From assembly GCF_012641095.1 (NCBI RefSeq), contig NZ_JAAVSC010000018.1:1-57230 (forward strand): DNA of 57,230 nt, written 5' to 3'. Positions 53,178 through 57,230 of the stretch are shown piece by piece; within the stretch, counting starts at the first letter, position 1, and the number at the start of each line of letters is the position of its first letter. The notes under the pieces are model-generated. The model was given only the letters and a program-made list of their open reading frames with translations, had not been told where the DNA came from and did not search any database. This DNA comes from Lactobacillus sp. HBUAS51381 (GTDB lineage: Bacteria; Bacillota; Bacilli; Lactobacillales; Lactobacillaceae). Made by a program: the position numbers and the translations under genes.

Positions 53178-53999
53178 CTATGTCAGAAGCTTGCTGGGCC
53201 GCACATGAGGCCGTTGGCTTAAACCCGCATAGATTTGCACGAGTAGATAATAGTCATCCGCTAAGAGGTAATGTGAACGATGCGCGACCGCCCAATCAAT
53301 GCCTTCGAGAAGGATGGGTAAAGCACGTTCGGGTTGTCCTAAATGCAGACAGGCCCGCGCGTACTGATAAAAGATGGCGCACACATTGTCCTGCGGGTCG
53401 ATTAAGCGCTCCTCACGAATAATTTGCACAACCCGTTCAAAACCACGAAAGTCCGCCTGCTGCGTCGTGGTTACCTGGATTTCATTTTCTACGGCCAACA
53501 ACAATAGCTCTAGCGTTCGATACCGCCGCGGTCGTTGCGGGAGCATCATCGTCAACGCCGTACGAATCCGTTGCAATGCCGTCGCTGAATCATGAGTCGC
53601 CTGATACGTCGCGTAACCGTAGTAGTAATAGTAAGTTTTAAGGTCTTCATCCGTGTTCAGCGCTTGTAGGTGCTGTGGCTGGTCTAAATAGGTCATGAGG
53701 GCCCCATACTGCTGGTGATCGCTTAAGCGATGAATCTTACGGCTAACAGTCGGTAATCGCCGAATCGGGTAATTTTCCTTGAGCAGTTGGCCCAGTGGCA
53801 AGTGCAGGCGCGTACATAACCGGGTTAGCAGTGTCGCATCGGGCACCTGTTGTCCCTGTTCAATGCGATTGATCTGCGTCTGTGCGCAAATACCCGCTGC
53901 TAATGCGGCCTGCGATAGATTTAAGGCTTGTCGCCGTGCCTGTAGATATCGTCCTAAGCGCAATACTGCTGTCGCAAAATCCGTGGTGGTGATTGCCAT
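53178..53999 (-). CDS. XRE/TPR transcriptional regulator, RRNPP (Rgg/PlcR-like) type
   Basis: A 273-residue regulator. The helix-turn-helix at about 15-70 includes LQARRQALNLSQAALAAGIC and QINRIEQGQQVPDATLL. The remaining 200 residues are helical and Tyr/Leu-rich with TPR character (CAIFYQYARACLHLGQPERA), as in peptide-sensing Rgg/PlcR-like proteins. The ATG at 53999 follows AGGAGG at a rather long 14 bases. It is slightly short for the group (about 280-300), so the C-terminus may be clipped. Confidence 0.75.
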   Translation of the reverse strand: MAITTTDFATAVLRLGRYLQARRQALNLSQAALAAGICAQTQINRIEQGQQVPDATLLTRLCTRLHLPLGQLLKENYPIRRLPTVSRKIHRLSDHQQYGALMTYLDQPQHLQALNTDEDLKTYYYYYGYATYQATHDSATALQRIRTALTMMLPQRPRRYRTLELLLLAVENEIQVTTTQQADFRGFERVVQIIREERLIDPQDNVCAIFYQYARACLHLGQPERALPILLEGIDWAVAHRSHYLLADDYYLLVQIYAGLSQRPHVRPSKLLT

Positions 54000-54335
54000 G
54001 ACCGCTTCAAATCCTCCTAGCCAATCGGACAAATTAGCGCAATGTCCGTTGTTGCTTTGAGTTTACCAAACCCACCGATTAAAGTAAACACATTTAACTA
54101 TATACAATTATTTAAATAAAAGAAGTGGACGCCTTATAATTCCTTTTATATTAAGCGTTTATGTGAATATCTAGTCGGTTCAGATTAAATAATATTAACA
54201 GTGCCAATATACATCCATTGCTGATAAGTGCGTGATTGTAAAAAAAGAGAATTGATGACTTCATCAACTCCCTTTACGGTTCTTCTTTCATCTTCTTTTC
54301 AGGCATGCTAGGTCAAATTTAACAACATTCAGGGG
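54000..54335. other. AT-rich spacer with terminator of the surface protein gene
   Basis: Holds a hairpin at 54247-54272 (arms around ATTGATGA/TCATCAAC) with a T run on the minus strand, which ends the LRR gene. The AT-rich remainder probably contains the regulator's promoter. No further gene was seen. Confidence 0.6.
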
Positions 54336-56969
54336 TCATCGTTCACGATGACGCCAGCGCCATCCCACAACAGTCAGGAGTAAACCGCCTAAAATAGCCA
54401 ACCAACCACGATTGCTGGCTTCACTAGTCGCCGGTAATCGACGTTGCTGTTGCTTAGCAGGCGCATGCGTCGCCGTATGGCCGCGATGAACAATGGGCTT
54501 CCGTAGTTTCTTCTTCACCGGAGTGGCCGTTGGCCGAGCCGGCTTGCCTCCCTGGATCAAATCCCCGTCATCCCCCGTTTCAAGCGGTGGATTGCCGTCA
54601 GGCGCTTCGGGAAGTGGAGCCGGTTCTGGTGTTGGTTCAGGCGTTGGTTCTGGTGTTGGTTCCGGTGTTGGCTCTGGCGTCGGCTCCGGTGTCGGTTGGG
54701 GTGTTGGTTCAGGCGTTGGCTCCGGTGTTGGTTCCGGTGTTGGCTCGGGATCTGGGTCCGGCGTTGGCTCAGGGTCCGGGTCTGGATTAGGAACTGGATC
54801 CGATTTATGCTCGAAAACCAAGACGATTTCTCCCGGGTATTGCCCATAATCCCCCGGATAGTCGCCCTCGGTTGACTTAAACCGATAGCCCGCTAGTGCA
54901 TCGTCCAAACCACTTAAGAAGCGTTCTATCTGATATGGTGCGCCCCAATCATCATAAAAGGTCCGCGTTGGCAGCAGAATACGACCTTCCTCATCGACAT
55001 AATCAACCTCAACCTTTCCCAATTCCAAGTATAAAAATGTCAAGAGCTGGGGTTTTTCAGTGAAAATGCCCTGTGATGGCACCGGTGACTCTTGATCTAG
55101 CCGGTAGCCGGGAATCTCTGGCGGTTCAATCACATACTTTTGCCCAATCTTTCCAATCTGCGTCTTCTCTGGAAGCAAATCATTACCGGACCTATCCTTG
55201 AACTTAAAGGTCACACTCCCCATATTCGCCGCCGCTTTAAGATAATACAAGGTCACTTCCTGCGGTTGGTTGTCAAAGGTTCCCGTTAAGGCCCGCGTTG
55301 CCCACTGATACTGATAACCGTCTAGGGTCGGGTTAATTTCAAATACCGCACCAACATTGCCCGACAACGTCTTCTGCGGGTGGATCACCTCATCCGTGGC
55401 CAAATCACGATAATTGATGGTGACCGGTTCTGCTGGAATCTCACGCACGTACGCCCCCGCCATTGCAGGGGTGTACGTTTCTTCTAAGGCTTGACTGCTC
55501 AAGACGGGCCCCTGTGGCTGAGTCACGGTTCCGTTGCCCACAGCATGCCAATTGGCCTTGTTAGGAACCTCATCCGTCCCTAATCCTAAGCCGACGGTAT
55601 AGTGGTTGGCATCCTTTAAAAGCGTCTTAGGTCCCAAATATAAAACCTTCAGATTAGGCATCGCCGCCAACATGAGCTCAACGCGGCCATCGCTCCAGTA
55701 GAAACCGTCTCCACTGCCATAATCTAACCGTGACATATCAAAACCAGACAAATCGAGAACCCGTGCCTGCGATGCGTAAAACATCTTCTGCATACTGCCC
55801 GCATGTGAGGTTTGCCAGCCACTGAGGTTGATGACGCGCGCTTGACTCCGAGCAAACATCTGCTCAAAATTGACCATCTTACGCACGTTCCAGCGATGCA
55901 GATCAAGCGTTTGAACGCCCGTTTGGGCAAACATTTGATCCATCTTCGTCACCTGACTGACATCCCAGTTTGCCACTGCCAGGTTCTGCGCCGGAACGTA
56001 GCGAAACATCTTCGACATGTTTTGAACGTTGCCTGTCTGCCACCCGTTGACCTCTAACGTGGTTAAACTATAACAACGCCAAAACATGCCATCCATCGTC
56101 GTCACCTTGCTGACGTCCCACGACCGCAAATCGAGTGAGATTAGGCCAGATCCCGAAAACATATTCGTCATGTCTGTCACTTGACTTGTATTCCAACCAT
56201 CTCCCAGACGCAAGTCCGTCAAATTGTGGTCCTCACAAAACATCCACGACATCGACGTGACCTCATCCGTCTGCCAATCCGTAAGGTCAAGCGACGTTAA
56301 GTTGTACATCGAGTAGAAGGCACTATTCAGTGACGTGACCTTATTCACGACCCAGTGACGTATATCCAATCGTGTGGCGCCACAATACATGAATAAACTA
56401 TCCATCGTTTCAACATTAGAGGTATCCCAAGGCCCCACGCGTAGGTCCCGTAAGTTTTCGGTCCAGGCAAACATTCCCCGCATGATTGTGACCTGGTGGA
56501 CATCCCAAGTGTGCAAATCCAAAGCTTCCAGTTGTTCATCAGATTCAAACATCGACGTCATGTTGGTCACTTGATGCGTGTCCATCAGGTCCGTTCCGGT
56601 GAATCGGCGCAACTGCTTAAGCTCACTGAATAAATCATAGCTTTGCTCGGGCAAAACAACCCGGCCAGTAATCCGAATTTCCTGAATTTGATCAGCATAT
56701 TTACGCCAGGTTTCCGTTCTGTTCAGTTCCCCAGCCCCAATCGTGAGGACACCATCCTGTAGTGACCATTGACTGGTTCCCCAGGTCCCACTTTGCGCCT
56801 GACTGTCATCACGTTCAACGCCGACCGGTGGTTTGATGGGAGCCGTTGTCTGGGCCCGAACCGGTGAGGTGACTGACATCGTCCCAACTGCCGCTAGTCC
56901 GACAATAAGACCAATTCCAAGCCGAATGGCTACCCGTGATCGCATTTGAGGTAAATACTGCGTTTTCAA
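54336..56969 (-). CDS. BspA-like LRR (DUF285) and MucBP surface protein with LPATS anchor
   Basis: An 877-residue cell-wall protein. The TTG start is supported by GGAGGAGG directly upstream. The signal peptide ends near VRAQ. About eleven repeats of roughly 23 residues follow (about 130-420), with the BspA/DUF285 pattern MFxxxxxLxxLDLxxWDVSxVTxM. Three MucBP-like domains (about 505-745) come next, then a Pro-Glu-Thr stalk (PTPEPTPEP) and an LPATS sorting motif, hydrophobic segment and WRHRER tail. Serine in the fifth position is a variant of LPxTG known in lactobacilli. Likely mucus or host-matrix adhesion. Confidence 0.88.
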   Translation of the reverse strand: MKTQYLPQMRSRVAIRLGIGLIVGLAAVGTMSVTSPVRAQTTAPIKPPVGVERDDSQAQSGTWGTSQWSLQDGVLTIGAGELNRTETWRKYADQIQEIRITGRVVLPEQSYDLFSELKQLRRFTGTDLMDTHQVTNMTSMFESDEQLEALDLHTWDVHQVTIMRGMFAWTENLRDLRVGPWDTSNVETMDSLFMYCGATRLDIRHWVVNKVTSLNSAFYSMYNLTSLDLTDWQTDEVTSMSWMFCEDHNLTDLRLGDGWNTSQVTDMTNMFSGSGLISLDLRSWDVSKVTTMDGMFWRCYSLTTLEVNGWQTGNVQNMSKMFRYVPAQNLAVANWDVSQVTKMDQMFAQTGVQTLDLHRWNVRKMVNFEQMFARSQARVINLSGWQTSHAGSMQKMFYASQARVLDLSGFDMSRLDYGSGDGFYWSDGRVELMLAAMPNLKVLYLGPKTLLKDANHYTVGLGLGTDEVPNKANWHAVGNGTVTQPQGPVLSSQALEETYTPAMAGAYVREIPAEPVTINYRDLATDEVIHPQKTLSGNVGAVFEINPTLDGYQYQWATRALTGTFDNQPQEVTLYYLKAAANMGSVTFKFKDRSGNDLLPEKTQIGKIGQKYVIEPPEIPGYRLDQESPVPSQGIFTEKPQLLTFLYLELGKVEVDYVDEEGRILLPTRTFYDDWGAPYQIERFLSGLDDALAGYRFKSTEGDYPGDYGQYPGEIVLVFEHKSDPVPNPDPDPEPTPDPDPEPTPEPTPEPTPEPTPQPTPEPTPEPTPEPTPEPTPEPTPEPAPLPEAPDGNPPLETGDDGDLIQGGKPARPTATPVKKKLRKPIVHRGHTATHAPAKQQQRRLPATSEASNRGWLAILGGLLLTVVGWRWRHRER
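54618..54790. repeat. Tandem 12-bp coding repeat (PTPEP stalk)
   Basis: Imperfect GGTTCTGGTGTT-type units in tandem within the surface protein gene, encoding Pro-Glu-Pro-Thr. A likely site of length variation between strains. Confidence 0.8.
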
Positions 56970-57020
56970 GATTTCCTCCTCCAGCTACCTAACATCATCG
57001 AACAATTCTGGTCTAGACCG

Positions 57021-57049
57021 AGTATACCTGTCGTCAATTTCAATGTCTA
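57021..57049 (-). promoter_or_regulatory. Promoter of the LRR surface protein gene
   Basis: On the minus strand TAGACA (57044-57049), 17 bases, then TATACT (57021-57026). A perfect 10-bp palindrome GGTCTAGACC (57010-57019) overlaps the expected start of transcription and could be an operator. Confidence 0.6.
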
Positions 57050-57131
57050 TTAAAACCATTTACAAATTAAATTATATTCAGGCCATGTTTAATTGGTCGC
57101 AAAAAAACTAGCCATTCCCCTAAGGCAATGA

Positions 57132-57230
57132 GGCTCTTTGTCAACTGTTGTTGGTAATCTGCTGTATAGGGTTGCCTAATCGCATTGTGATTAGGCAACC
57201 TTTTTGATTCCGAATACTAGATGAATCCTT
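57132..57230. mobile_element. Probable end of an ISL3-family insertion sequence
   Basis: GGCTCTTTGTCAACTGTTGT resembles the terminal inverted repeat of ISL3-family elements (GGCTCTTTnTCAA). It is followed by a strong hairpin. The element would continue right of the window, so no transposase or target duplication can be seen. Confidence 0.5.
57170..57205 (+). terminator. Strong hairpin inside the putative IS end
   Basis: A perfect 12-bp stem (GGTTGCCTAATC with GATTAGGCAACC), 7-nt loop, then TTTTT. Confidence 0.75.

Noticed and set aside
54618-54790. Regular short repeats that resemble a repeat array
   Set aside because: They are 12-bp coding units without unique spacers, encoding a Pro-Glu-Thr stalk in frame. 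Not a CRISPR array.

Overview
The window looks like a chromosomal stretch from a Lactobacillaceae bacterium (Levilactobacillus/Lactiplantibacillus type). Evidence: GC near one half, strong AGGAGG ribosome sites, LPxTG proteins with sortases, T-box controlled peptide-binding lipoproteins, and the conserved near-origin blocks rpsF-ssb-rpsR, gdpP-rplI-dnaB and walR-walK-yycH-yycI-walJ-htrA-rlmH. All three blocks read leftward, so oriC should lie to the right of the window. The species cannot be fixed from this sequence.

Layout, left to right. 0.2-6.1 kb: a pilus operon (adhesin, backbone pilin, class C sortase, class A sortase). 6.4-14.5 kb: accessory genes, namely two paralogous secreted proteins, a GntP permease with a catabolite-type operator, a TetR regulator, an HxlR regulator next to an Old Yellow Enzyme, and two gene relics. 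14.6-19.9 kb: an AT-rich accessory block. It holds a lone PD-(D/E)xK/DUF5655-like protein and then a segment bounded by two exact 19-bp direct repeats. One repeat is the 3' end of rlmH, the same site used by staphylococcal SCC elements. The bounded segment carries a 32-codon hydrophobic peptide, a GNAT acetyltransferase and a SIR2-HerA anti-phage operon whose herA has an in-frame stop codon. 19.9-28.3 kb: rlmH, a cluster of DnaA boxes, htrA and the complete WalRK regulon core. 28.6-35 kb: a Noc-type palindrome, tRNA-Lys, small secreted or membrane proteins, a T-box controlled OppA, an MFS transporter and a flavodoxin-like reductase. 35.3-39.5 kb: dnaB, rplI, gdpP.

39.7-51.3 kb: about 12 kb of accessory genes lying between gdpP and rpsR, which are neighbours in many relatives. 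It contains a MerR/TipAS regulator, a secreted protein, a hicAB locus with a stop codon in the toxin gene, a nucleoside salvage unit (YeiL-like regulator, RihB-like hydrolase, CNT transporter), two tandem VOC proteins, a second T-box controlled OppA, an amidohydrolase and a glycerol dehydrogenase. 51.6-52.8 kb: rpsR, ssb, rpsF. 53-57 kb: a 42-codon ORF beside an RRNPP-type regulator, a large LRR/MucBP surface protein, and what looks like the end of an ISL3-family element.

Main themes: cell-surface proteins at both ends, origin-proximal chromosome-maintenance sites (DnaA boxes, three parS-like sites, one Noc-like site), and a defence island in an SCC-like attachment context with no recombinase in view. 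All calls rest on reading the sequence. No database search or folding was run.
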